A program made the position numbers and the translations under genes. Under the pieces are notes generated by a model that was given only the letters and a program-made list of their open reading frames with translations, searched no databases and had not been told where the DNA came from. A DNA stretch of 64,000 nucleotides from Microscillaceae bacterium (GTDB lineage Bacteria; Bacteroidota; Bacteroidia; Cytophagales; Microscillaceae): assembly GCA_011390205.1 (NCBI GenBank), contig JAABSX010000006.1, positions 1-64,000 of the forward strand. Direction: 5' to 3'. Positions 42,376 through 50,870 of this stretch are shown one piece after another (positions within the stretch are counted from its first letter, which is position 1; each line of letters starts with the position of its first letter).

Positions 42376-44568
42376 TTATCTAATCATGAGCAATTCACGG
42401 TATTTGGCAAGAGGCCAGTCTTCATCGTCTATGATGGTCTCTAGCTTATCTACGTGGTAGCGAATAGAATCAAAATAAGCATTCTTCACTTTTTCATCAT
42501 ACGCAACGGCTTTCTCGCGGGTATCTTCAAGTTTGTTGATTTCTCTACGAGCCACACGCATTTCTTCTGAGAGCTTCTGAATCTGACTGATATGATGAGA
42601 CACCATTTTGATGGCCTCTATCATCGTGCTGATGCTTTCTGTCTCTATGCCTAAGTCTTTTAAGCCTCTGACATTCTCTATCAGTTTATTTTGATACTTG
42701 ACGGCTGTGGGCACTATATGATTGACGGCGAGGTCACCGACCATTCTTGATTCAATCTGTACTTTTTTGATAAAGTTCTCGAGCAGTATTTCGTGTCTTC
42801 CGTGTAGTTCTTGCTTATTGAGTACACCTGCCTTTTCAAATAGCTTAATCGTACTTTCAGAAATCATCGCATCAAGAGCGATAGGGGTAGATTTGATATT
42901 TTCTAGCCCTCTTTTTTCGGCTTCTTTCGCCCAGTCTTCTGAGTAGTTATCACCTTCGAACAAGATATTCTTAGATTCTTTTACATACCTACGCAATACA
43001 TTGACGATGGCTACCTCACGTTTGGGCTCTTTTTTGACTTCTTCCTCTACTTCATCCTTAAAGGTATTGAGCTGATGAGCCATGATGGTATTCAAGATAG
43101 TCATGGGAGAGGAGCAATTAGTAGAAGAACCTACAGCCCTAAACTCGAATTTATTGCCTGTAAAAGCAAAGGGCGAAGTACGGTTACGGTCAGTATTGTC
43201 TAACAATACAGGCGGTACTTTGTCTATGCCTAATTTCATATAAAGGTTTTCACCTTTGCCTATTTGTACGGAGGCATTGGTTTCTAGCTCTTCTAGTACC
43301 TTCATTAGCTGTGAGCCTATAAACACTGAAATGATGGCAGGAGGGGCTTCGTTTGCACCTAGTCTGTAATCATTGCCAGCCGAGGCGATGCTCGCACGCA
43401 AAAGAGGGGCGTAATCATGTACGGCCTTGATGGTATTGATAAAGAAGGTCAAAAACTGTAAGTTTTCTTTGGCTTTGGTGCTAGGGCCTAGCAGGTTTAC
43501 GCCTGTGTTTGTGCCCAATGACCAGTTGTTGTGCTTTCCGCTTCCGTTAAGCCCTGCGAATGGCTTTTCGTGGAATAAGATTTCAAAATTGTGCTTATTG
43601 GCTACTTGGCGCATCAGATCCATCAATAATAAATTATGATCTACGGCAAGGTTGGCTTCTTCAAAGGTAGGTGCACACTCAAACTGTGCAGGGGCTACTT
43701 CATTGTGTCTTGTGCGGACAGGAATCCCGAGTTTGGTAGCTTCATATTCAAATTCCACCATAAAATCTCGCACACGCACAGGGATAGAGCCGAAGTAGTG
43801 ATCTTCTAGTTGCTGTCCTTTGGCAGGCTGGTGCCCGAATACACTGCGCCCGCTCATGACCAAATCAGGGCGTGAGTTAAACAAGGCCTTGTCCACCAAG
43901 AAATACTCTTGCTCGGGCCCTAGAGTAGCTTGTACTTGCTTTACTTCACGGTCAAAAAAATGACACACAGTAGTAGCGGCTTTATCTACAGCATGCAAGG
44001 CACGCAAAAGAGGTGTCTTATAATCAAGAGCTTCACCTGTATAAGAGATAAAAATAGTAGGAATACAAAGGGTTTTGCTTTGACCGCTTTCCATAATAAA
44101 GGCGGGAGAGCTAGGGTCCCAGGCAGTGTAGCCACGTGCCTCAAAAGTACTTCTTAAACCGCCATTCGGGAATGAGCTGGCATCTGGCTCTTGCTGTACG
44201 AGGGCAGAACCTTTGAATTTCTCGATGACTTCACCGTTGCTATCAATGTCAAAAAAAGCATCATGTTTTTCGGCAGTAGTGCCTGTAAGGGGCTGAAACC
44301 AGTGTGTGTAGTGAGTTACACCACGCCCGATTGCCCAAGATTTCATGGCAGAGGCTACAGCATCTGCCACTTCATTAGAAATAGTACTGCCTTGGCGAAT
44401 CGCTTGGCTTACTTGTTTGTAAATATCAGAACTTAAAGTGCTGCGCATCACCTTATCACTGAAGGTATTGATTCCGAAATACTCAGAAACTTTTTCAGAA
44501 TGAAGGTTGATAGGCACTGAAGTGCGATTTTGTGCAGATTCAATTGCTTTGAAGCGTAAAACAGCCAT
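42376..44568 (-). CDS. glnN: Glutamine synthetase type III
   Basis: 730 residues, the length of GSIII (types I and II are far shorter). The N-terminal part has FGINTFSDKVMR and RGVTHYTHWFQPLTG, unique to this type. Active-site motifs are TLGPEQEYFLVD, VRTRHNEVAPAQFECAP, FAGLNGSGKHNNWSL and LDNTDRNRTSPFAFTGNKFEFRAVGSS. It joins ammonium to glutamate with ATP and forms dodecamers. Bacteroidota commonly use GSIII as main enzyme. With amtB it forms an ammonium-assimilation locus, but in two transcripts. The C-terminal 120 residues are helical and charged, as in other GSIII. Confidence 0.97.
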   Translation of the reverse strand: MAVLRFKAIESAQNRTSVPINLHSEKVSEYFGINTFSDKVMRSTLSSDIYKQVSQAIRQGSTISNEVADAVASAMKSWAIGRGVTHYTHWFQPLTGTTAEKHDAFFDIDSNGEVIEKFKGSALVQQEPDASSFPNGGLRSTFEARGYTAWDPSSPAFIMESGQSKTLCIPTIFISYTGEALDYKTPLLRALHAVDKAATTVCHFFDREVKQVQATLGPEQEYFLVDKALFNSRPDLVMSGRSVFGHQPAKGQQLEDHYFGSIPVRVRDFMVEFEYEATKLGIPVRTRHNEVAPAQFECAPTFEEANLAVDHNLLLMDLMRQVANKHNFEILFHEKPFAGLNGSGKHNNWSLGTNTGVNLLGPSTKAKENLQFLTFFINTIKAVHDYAPLLRASIASAGNDYRLGANEAPPAIISVFIGSQLMKVLEELETNASVQIGKGENLYMKLGIDKVPPVLLDNTDRNRTSPFAFTGNKFEFRAVGSSTNCSSPMTILNTIMAHQLNTFKDEVEEEVKKEPKREVAIVNVLRRYVKESKNILFEGDNYSEDWAKEAEKRGLENIKSTPIALDAMISESTIKLFEKAGVLNKQELHGRHEILLENFIKKVQIESRMVGDLAVNHIVPTAVKYQNKLIENVRGLKDLGIETESISTMIEAIKMVSHHISQIQKLSEEMRVARREINKLEDTREKAVAYDEKVKNAYFDSIRYHVDKLETIIDDEDWPLAKYRELLMIR

Positions 44569-44749
44569 ATTTTTTATTTAGATTTTAAGTGAGTTATTGG
44601 ATTTCAAATAAAGCTTGCAATATAGTATTAAAATGTACCAAATAATAGTAAAAAGTAAGTTTTTTTATGATTTTTGGTTCAAAATAAGGCTTGTACCTCT
44701 AAAAATTAAGTTTGTTTTGTGAAAATAGAATTTTTTTAAGATTGACCTG

Positions 44750-45532
44750 TTATTTTATCTCGAAATCATCTGCATCCAAATAAGCAGGAAATTTTTTACG
44801 GTAGTTTGCCAGTTCTTCATAAGAAAGGACTTGATGATGTATAATCTCTGTACCTTCTTGATGAAACATTGCCTGCCCCTTAAAATCATATACTGCCGAA
44901 TCACCAGAATACGGGATTTGGTTTCCATCTTCACCGACTCGGTTTACGCCTACAGTATAGCATAGATTTTCAATGGCACGTGCTGCCAAGAGTGTGTTCC
45001 AGGCTGAGCGGCGTGCTTGAGGCCAGTTGGCTACATAAATAAGTACATCATATTTAAGCGCTGTGTTGCGGCTCCAGACAGGAAAGCGTAAATCATAGCA
45101 TACCAGAGGCATAATATTCCAGCCTTGCCATTGGATGATTGTATGTTGTTTGCCAGGGCTATAGGTATGGTGTTCGTTTGCCATTCTGAATAAGTGTCTT
45201 TTATCATAGCTTTGGTAAGTGCCATCAGGAAACATCCAGACTAGCCGATTAAAAAAAAGCTCATTTTCTTTGATGATGTAGCTGCCCACAATGGCGGCTT
45301 TTTGCTGTGCTGCCATCTGCTGTAGCCATTTAAAAGTATGTAGATTCATGGGCTCGGCACAGTCTTCGGCATCCATCGTAAAGCCTGTAGTAAACATTTC
45401 AGGCAGTACGATAATATCCACCTCTTGGGAGTCAGTCCAGATTTTCTCTTCTAGCATGGCTCGGTTTGCTGTGGGGTCTTTCCAGAATAATTTACTTTGT
45501 ATAAGTTTGATATTCAGTGGCTTATGTTTCAT
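44750..45532 (-). CDS. Nitrilase-superfamily omega-amidase (YafV/Nit2-like)
   Basis: 260 residues with the Glu-Lys-Cys triad: E45 (VLPEMF), K111 (YDKRHLF) and C145 (PLVCYDLRFP). The HLFRMANEH segment after the Lys and the short length fit the YafV/omega-amidase branch, which hydrolyses 2-oxoglutaramate and 2-oxosuccinamate, dead-end products of glutamine and asparagine transamination. This would suit a place near the nitrogen genes. Cytosolic. The ATG at 45532 follows no clear SD. Confidence 0.9.
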   Translation of the reverse strand: MKHKPLNIKLIQSKLFWKDPTANRAMLEEKIWTDSQEVDIIVLPEMFTTGFTMDAEDCAEPMNLHTFKWLQQMAAQQKAAIVGSYIIKENELFFNRLVWMFPDGTYQSYDKRHLFRMANEHHTYSPGKQHTIIQWQGWNIMPLVCYDLRFPVWSRNTALKYDVLIYVANWPQARRSAWNTLLAARAIENLCYTVGVNRVGEDGNQIPYSGDSAVYDFKGQAMFHQEGTEIIHHQVLSYEELANYRKKFPAYLDADDFEIK

Positions 45533-45549
45533 ACGTAAAATTTTTTTTG

Positions 45550-45557
45550 TATTTTTG
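45550..45557 (+). promoter_or_regulatory. Possible -7 element
   Basis: TATTTTTG fits TAnnTTTG; TTTC (45527-45530), one mismatch to TTTG, lies 19 nt upstream. About 90 nt before the gene at 45646. Confidence 0.4.
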
Positions 45558-45645
45558 CGTTATTACTAGTAAATTACGAGCTATGTGCTTTTTGCACAAA
45601 ATCCGATAATATATCTTAATTACAAATTTAATCAAAGAAAACATC

Positions 45646-46044
45646 ATGCCTTTAGAACTAGAAAAAGAAAATCGTAGCGAAACCCTCAGAAGACAAGCCG
45701 TAAAAATGTTGGAGAGAAAAGGCTACCAAGAAATTAAAACTACTTTGCCTGATTTTGAAGAGCCTACTGCCTTCAATCAAGTGGACTCTGATGAGGTTTA
45801 TCAGCCTGATTTGACAGCCCGCACAGCTTTTAGCAAGCATTATTTTGAGATTATAGAAGACAAATCTGAAGACAAGCTCAGGGTTGCAGGAAAGTGGAAA
45901 CTCATGTCTAAGCTTGCCGAGCTTAAGAATGGTAAATTTTTTGTGCTTGTGCCTCATGGCATGATGAGCTACACCAACAGACTTTTAGAGAGCCAGAGTA
46001 TCAAAGCCGAAATACTCAAACTTCAAGCTTCTAAGAAGGGCTAA
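45646..46044 (+). CDS. Conserved hypothetical protein, possible PD-(D/E)XK-like fold
   Basis: 132 residues. After an N-terminal basic helix (RRQAVKMLERKGYQEI) come QPDLTART and, 11 residues later, HYFEIIEDKSE, which together resemble the PD...(D/E)xK core of nuclease-like folds, followed by a helix KWKLMSKLAELKNG and a strand KFFVLVPHG. The spacing is right but the assignment rests on motif reading alone. Single gene with a possible promoter at 45550. It is expressed divergently from the nitrilase gene. Confidence 0.65.
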   Translation: MPLELEKENRSETLRRQAVKMLERKGYQEIKTTLPDFEEPTAFNQVDSDEVYQPDLTARTAFSKHYFEIIEDKSEDKLRVAGKWKLMSKLAELKNGKFFVLVPHGMMSYTNRLLESQSIKAEILKLQASKKG

Positions 46045-46172
46045 TTCCTTTTCTGATTCTTTCAAGCCTCAAACATGTATTTCTTACTACAAGTGATGAG
46101 TCATCCGACACTCATTGCCTGCTTTTTTGCCATACAATGTTTTGTCTGTATCAGGTTTTTTTATTCTTCCAT

Positions 46173-46802
46173 TCAAGATTTGATTTTATAGATGTCATCC
46201 ATGGGTGAGCTATGGTCTAGTCTGCAGAGTGGGTGCAAGATTCCGTCTGAGGTAGAGTACACCCACCCGTGCAAGACAGGTCTTTGATGCTTTGCCCAAG
46301 CGTTTTGCACGATGAATGTTTTGGAGAGATTAGAAACCTGCTCTATTACGTTTAGTTCCACAAGTCTGTTTACCTTCTTAGTTTCATCTTCTATTTGTGA
46401 AAGTTCTTCCTTGTGTTTAAAATAAATGTCTTTGATATTAAGCAGCCATTTATTGATAATTCCTAGGCTTTGGCTTTCGATGGCAGCCTTTACACCTCCG
46501 CAGCCATAATGCCCACAGACGATGATATGTGCTACCTCGAGTGCTTCTACAGCATACTCTACCACACTCAGTACATTAAGGTCAGTATTGACCACCATGT
46601 TGGCAATGTTGCGGTGCACAAACATCTCTCCAGGTGCTGTATTGGTGATTTCATTGGCAGGCACACGGCTATCTGAGCAGCCTATCCACAAAAACTCTGG
46701 GGTCTGTTCTATGGCCAAGTTTGCAAAAAATGCAGGGTCTTGGGCAAGTTTTTCTTTGACCCAAGCCTTGTTGTCGGTGAGTAGCTTTTCGTATGGCTTC
46801 AT
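46173..46802 (-). CDS. can: Beta-class carbonic anhydrase
   Basis: 209 residues. Zinc ligands C42, H98 and C101 (CSDSRVP and CGHYGCGGV) with the D44-R46 dyad show a complete beta-CA active site. It interconverts CO2 and bicarbonate in the cytosol, supplying bicarbonate for carboxylases. The length and the EITNTAPGEMFVHRNIANMV segment match plant/bacterial type beta enzymes. Divergent from the HupE-like gene. Confidence 0.95.
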   Translation of the reverse strand: MKPYEKLLTDNKAWVKEKLAQDPAFFANLAIEQTPEFLWIGCSDSRVPANEITNTAPGEMFVHRNIANMVVNTDLNVLSVVEYAVEALEVAHIIVCGHYGCGGVKAAIESQSLGIINKWLLNIKDIYFKHKEELSQIEDETKKVNRLVELNVIEQVSNLSKTFIVQNAWAKHQRPVLHGWVYSTSDGILHPLCRLDHSSPMDDIYKIKS

Positions 46803-47088
46803 TGTGTGTGGTTTTGTGTTCTAAGGAAAATATCTTTGCTGCTTTGGCAATGATAGTTAAATCCATAGATTTAAGCAAAAAAACCTACTATTTTACTAAG
46901 AATATTTTGCGGCACACTCAGTAGGTTTAGGGCATTTCGGTATTTTTTAAAAATCAAGCAAGGTTTATTTTTTAGAGATGCATTCACTTTGTTATCAAAA
47001 AGTGAATAGAGGCAGCTTTAGGGTTATTTTTTTGCAAAAACTTCTTTTGCTGCTTTTATTTGCAGGTGTAAGCAAATATGAAAGACAA

Positions 47089-47709
47089 ATGAGCGAATTA
47101 TCTGGTTTTTTTTGGATTGGGTTTCAGCACATCTTAGACACGAGCAGTGCTTGGAGTATTTTTAATGGCATAGACCATATTTTATTCATTTTGGTTTTGT
47201 CTGCGGTGTATCCTCTCAGAGATTGGAGAAAAATCTTGGTACTGGTTACTGCCTTCACGATAGGGCATTCGCTCACACTGGCTTTGGCTGCTTTTGATGT
47301 GATTCCTTTTAATCCTCGTCTGATTGAAATCTTGATTCCTGCCACTATATTTTTGACGGCGATGTATAATTTTTATGAGAAGCCTTTTGAGCAAAGTGCT
47401 TCTGTTTGGAATTCCACACTTTATATTCGCTATATTACGGCCTTGTTTTTTGGGCTTGTCCATGGCTTTGCTTTTTCTAATGTGCTCAGAAGTATGTTTG
47501 CACTGAGTGGAGAGAGTATCGTAGCGAAGCTATTTGCTTTTAATCTAGGGCTAGAAGTAGGGCAGGTCATTGTGGTTTTGTTTGTACTTATGCTTTCGGT
47601 CTTGCTTGAATGGACCCTAAAACTGAAAGCTTCTACTTGGAACTATGCCCTCTCAGGAGGCTCGGCAGTAGCGGCAATCGGTATTTTTATAGTTAAAATT
47701 GTGAATTAA
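47089..47709 (+). CDS. HupE/UreJ-like membrane protein
   Basis: 206 residues from ATG 47089; 37 codons upstream are open but a second helix there would disturb the conserved start SGFFWIGFQHILD. HupE/UreJ type 2 features are GIDHILFILVL and AFTIGHSLTLALA in the first half and FGLVHGFAFSNVL in the second, with paired His that could bind a metal. Six to seven membrane helices. Members are proposed as nickel/cobalt permeases, but in Bacteroidota the role is not settled. It lies 12 nt before the M1 peptidase gene and is likely in one transcript with it. Confidence 0.82.
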   Translation: MSELSGFFWIGFQHILDTSSAWSIFNGIDHILFILVLSAVYPLRDWRKILVLVTAFTIGHSLTLALAAFDVIPFNPRLIEILIPATIFLTAMYNFYEKPFEQSASVWNSTLYIRYITALFFGLVHGFAFSNVLRSMFALSGESIVAKLFAFNLGLEVGQVIVVLFVLMLSVLLEWTLKLKASTWNYALSGGSAVAAIGIFIVKIVN

Positions 47710-47721
47710 ATTTTTAAACAA

Positions 47722-49908
47722 ATGATGAACAGAATCTTGTTTTTCTGGCTTGTGCTAGGCATCACCGCCAATCTATATGCACAAAGCCCCAAACCTCCTT
47801 ACACCAGCTCTAAGTTTGAGCAAATAGAGGAGATTCTTCCTACTCCAAACACTTACCGTGCAGCAGATGGCTCACCAGGGCATGAGTATTGGCAGCAAAA
47901 GGCGGATTATAAAATTAAGGTAACACTCAATGACGAGAATCAATCTATACAAGGCAGTGAGACCATTACCTATCATAATTTATCTCCCAATGATTTAAAA
48001 TACCTTTGGTTACAACTTGACCAAAACCGATATGCTCCTGAGTCTAATACATTTAAGACTGAAAGTTATGACATGAATGATTTTGGAGGTGTTTTGACTA
48101 CACTCAGAGGGGCAGGGGCTGATTATGGGCACAAAATCACCGCAGTCAAAGATGCACAAGGCAAGGCACTTCCTTACACCATCAACCAAACAATGATGCG
48201 TATAGAGCTTCCTGAGCCACTGAAAGCCAATGGTGGTGTATTTGTGTTTTCTGTAGATTGGAATTACAACATCATAGAGCAGCAAAAAATGAGCGCAAGA
48301 GCAGGCTATGAGTATTTTGCCGAAGAAGATAATTACCTTTACGAGATTGCTCAATGGTTTCCACGCATGGCAGTTTATGATGATGTAAATGGCTGGCAAA
48401 ATAAGCAATTCTTGGGTCGTGGTGAGTTTGCCCTTCCTTTTGGAGATTACGAAGTAGCCATTACAGCCCCTGCAGACCACATCGTGGCTGCCACAGGAGA
48501 GCTGCAAAATGCCAGCGAAGTACTGGATGCCACTCAACAAAAACGCCTCAAGCAAGCAGAAAAAGCAGATGCTCCTGTAGTGATTGTGAGCCAAGAAGAA
48601 GTCATTCTCAAAGAAAAAAAGAAAGATAAAAAAACCAAAACTTGGAAATACAAGGCCATCAATGTCCGTGATTTTGCATGGGCAAGCTCTCGCAAGTTTA
48701 TCTGGGATGCCATGCAGGTAGAGATTGCAGGCAAAAAAGTATGGGCGATGTCTTACTATCCTAAAGAAGGAAATCCACTTTGGGGGCAGTATTCCACTCA
48801 AGTGGTGGCACATACGCTGAGGGTGTATTCTGAATATACCATTGACTATCCTTATCCTGTGGCTATCTCGGTGCACGGGCCTGTATTCGGGATGGAGTAC
48901 CCCATGATTTGCTTCAATGGTGGCAGACCCGATGCTGATGGCACTGTGCCTGAGCGTACTCGCCGTGCTATGATTTCGGTCATCATCCACGAAGTAGGGC
49001 ATAATTTTTTCCCGATGATTGTAAACTCTGACGAACGCCAATGGACTTGGATGGATGAGGGCTTGAATAGCTTTTGCCAGCACCTTGCCGAGAAAGAGCT
49101 TCCTGCACAGGCTTGGGCCAAGAAAGACTACCCCGAAACATACCCCTCGCGCAGAGGCCCCGCCAAAAACATTATCCCTTATATGAAGAGTGATGCAGAA
49201 TCTCTGGTGCCGATTATGACCAACTCTGAGCAGATTGCCAACAGACAGTTCGGGAACAATGCCTACGGAAAGCCCGCCACGGCACTTAATATCCTGAGAG
49301 AGACCGTCATGGGGCCTGAGCTTTTTGATTATGCTTTTAAAGAGTATGCACGCCGCTGGGCATTCAAGCACCCTCAGCCCGCAGATTTTTTCAGAACCAT
49401 AGAAGATGCCTCTGCCGTAGATTTAGATTGGTATTGGAGAGGGTGGTTTTATAGTACTGAGCCTGTGGACATCGCTCTAGACAGTGTGGTGGCTTACCAA
49501 ATGTCTAACAGAATGCAAAAAGTGAAAGAAGCCGATAGCCCTTTTGAGATGAAGGAAATCAATGCAGAAGTATTCACAAAATTAGACAAAAAAGACCAAG
49601 CACTTTTTAGCCCAGAAATGCTGATGTATGAGGTCAAATTTAAAAACATAGGCGGACTCCCAATGCCTATCCTATTGCAGATTAATTACAAAGATGGTTC
49701 AAAAGAAATGATGCACATTCCTGCTGAAATCTGGAGAATCAATCCCGAAGAGGCAAGTAAAGTCATCACTACCACCAAAGAAATCGTATCTTTTGCTCTT
49801 GACCCCAATGAAGAAACTGCCGATATAGATACAGATAACAATCAATACCCTCGTGAGGGAAAAGACAATCGATTCAAAAAATTTAAGCAAAATAAAGCTC
49901 AAGAATAA
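47722..49908 (+). CDS. Secreted M1-family metallopeptidase (aminopeptidase N-like)
   Basis: 728 residues with a signal peptide ending LYAQ. Zinc motif HEVGHNF with the second Glu in WMDEGLN, 18 residues on, gives HExxH-x18-E. FGMEYPMICFNGG stands for the GAMEN-type exopeptidase loop, here GMEYP, as in many Bacteroidota M1 proteins. A basic linker with KEKKKDKKTKTWKYK lies near residue 300. It should act in the periplasm or outside the cell on peptides. The gene follows the HupE-like gene closely and ends at a terminator. Confidence 0.9.
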   Translation: MMNRILFFWLVLGITANLYAQSPKPPYTSSKFEQIEEILPTPNTYRAADGSPGHEYWQQKADYKIKVTLNDENQSIQGSETITYHNLSPNDLKYLWLQLDQNRYAPESNTFKTESYDMNDFGGVLTTLRGAGADYGHKITAVKDAQGKALPYTINQTMMRIELPEPLKANGGVFVFSVDWNYNIIEQQKMSARAGYEYFAEEDNYLYEIAQWFPRMAVYDDVNGWQNKQFLGRGEFALPFGDYEVAITAPADHIVAATGELQNASEVLDATQQKRLKQAEKADAPVVIVSQEEVILKEKKKDKKTKTWKYKAINVRDFAWASSRKFIWDAMQVEIAGKKVWAMSYYPKEGNPLWGQYSTQVVAHTLRVYSEYTIDYPYPVAISVHGPVFGMEYPMICFNGGRPDADGTVPERTRRAMISVIIHEVGHNFFPMIVNSDERQWTWMDEGLNSFCQHLAEKELPAQAWAKKDYPETYPSRRGPAKNIIPYMKSDAESLVPIMTNSEQIANRQFGNNAYGKPATALNILRETVMGPELFDYAFKEYARRWAFKHPQPADFFRTIEDASAVDLDWYWRGWFYSTEPVDIALDSVVAYQMSNRMQKVKEADSPFEMKEINAEVFTKLDKKDQALFSPEMLMYEVKFKNIGGLPMPILLQINYKDGSKEMMHIPAEIWRINPEEASKVITTTKEIVSFALDPNEETADIDTDNNQYPREGKDNRFKKFKQNKAQE

Positions 49909-49952
49909 GAATAAAAACCTTGTGCAAAGACAAGTAAAGCACACAATGTACA

Positions 49953-49993
49953 GACCCCTTCTGAGATGCAGCAAATCTAGGAGGGGTTTTTTC
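49953..49993 (+). terminator. Intrinsic terminator after the M1 peptidase gene
   Basis: ACCCCTTCT (49954-49962) pairs with AGGAGGGGT (49979-49987, one mismatch), followed by six T residues. Confidence 0.75.
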
Positions 49994-50064
49994 TTGAAAA
50001 ATAAATGTTTCCTGAAATTGGCGTATATTGGATAGATTATTTGGCTTTAAACAATGGCTGTATT

Positions 50065-50622
50065 ATGAAAAAAATAGGCTTGTTCCTCAGTATATTCCTT
50101 GCTTTGCAAGTAAGTGGCCTCGCCCAATCGGTCATTCCGTTTGTAGGAGGATACACCCAAGAAAAAATTATCCAGACTCCCAAAGGAGAAAGACCTTCAC
50201 CAGCCACATATCTCAGCCAAAAATACATCAGCAAACATCTCCGCCAGTTTAAGAAGGGGGCGAGCTTCTTGACCTCTAAAGATATCTTGGATAAATATGG
50301 AAGAGAAAAACTTGGCAGGGCTGATGGGCAATTTGTGATGTCTAAAAAAGAAATGGACAAACTTCTCAAAAAAGCCAAAGGAAATGTAGTTTATGTAGAA
50401 ACCGAGCTAGGAATCCCAGAAGGTATGTGGAAAAACAAGACCATTGTACGCATAGATATTCCCGCACCTCAGCTTCTTCATCTTAGGATTCCAGATGGCA
50501 ATGAAGCAGGAGCAAACGAACTTTGGCTGCCAGGAGGAAGGCTTCCGAAAGGTTACAGAGAGTGCGTAGTTAATCAAATCAGCCAAGGACAATACACCGA
50601 AACCAGCATAGATATTCACTAA
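50065..50622 (+). CDS. Secreted protein, candidate toxin of a toxin-immunity pair
   Basis: 185 residues from ATG 50065, which opens a signal peptide (MKKIGLFLSIFLALQVSGLAQ). The mature part is basic, with a helical middle (about 60-115) and a C-terminal strand-rich core: VRIDIPAPQLLHLRIPDGNEAGANELWLPGG, then RECVVNQIS. From memory, the phrase (L/I)P.GNE.GAN..W.PGG occurs in C-terminal toxin domains of Rhs-type polymorphic toxins; I cannot verify it. The next gene starts 1 nt after the stop. Taken together these suggest a stand-alone exported toxin. Catalytic residues unknown. Confidence 0.55.
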   Translation: MKKIGLFLSIFLALQVSGLAQSVIPFVGGYTQEKIIQTPKGERPSPATYLSQKYISKHLRQFKKGASFLTSKDILDKYGREKLGRADGQFVMSKKEMDKLLKKAKGNVVYVETELGIPEGMWKNKTIVRIDIPAPQLLHLRIPDGNEAGANELWLPGGRLPKGYRECVVNQISQGQYTETSIDIH

Positions 50623-50623
50623 C

Positions 50624-50848
50624 ATGAGAAAAGAACTTATCCGAAAAGACTGGGACTATACGCTTTATGAAACCCCTGAGGGACTTTTACTCTCGGTATT
50701 GGCAGGCACAGTGGCCCTATTTGAGGTAGAAATACTTCTTAGCCAAGAAGAGTATGCACAATATCAACTTTTAGGCTTTTCGTACCTAGACAGGCTCGCC
50801 AATGAGGTGAGAAGCGAGCCTGAAAAGTATCAAAATAGATTACCGTAG
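50624..50848 (+). CDS. Small acidic protein, candidate immunity protein
   Basis: 74 residues, cytosolic, acidic. The sequence RKELIRKDWDYTLYETPEGLLLSVLAGTVALFEV forms a beta-hairpin-like N-terminal half; EEYAQYQLLGFSYLDRLANEVRSEPEKY is a helix. Its start lies 1 nt after the stop of the secreted protein gene, so translation is probably coupled. Small acidic partners directly after a secreted basic protein are the usual layout of immunity genes. I recall similar small proteins behind Rhs toxins, but cannot check. A chaperone role for the first protein is the alternative. Confidence 0.6.
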   Translation: MRKELIRKDWDYTLYETPEGLLLSVLAGTVALFEVEILLSQEEYAQYQLLGFSYLDRLANEVRSEPEKYQNRLP

Positions 50849-50870
50849 CACAGATTTTAGTTGGAGTGTT

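Noticed and set aside
34357-46802. SulP and carbonic anhydrase as a joint bicarbonate-uptake operon
   Set aside because: They are more than 10 kb apart, with separate promoters and unrelated genes between; sulfate is at least as likely a substrate.
48010-49371. A 453-codon open frame antisense to the M1 peptidase gene
   Set aside because: It lies wholly inside the well-supported peptidase gene; its translation is rich in His, Cys, Arg and Phe with no domain, a codon-bias shadow.
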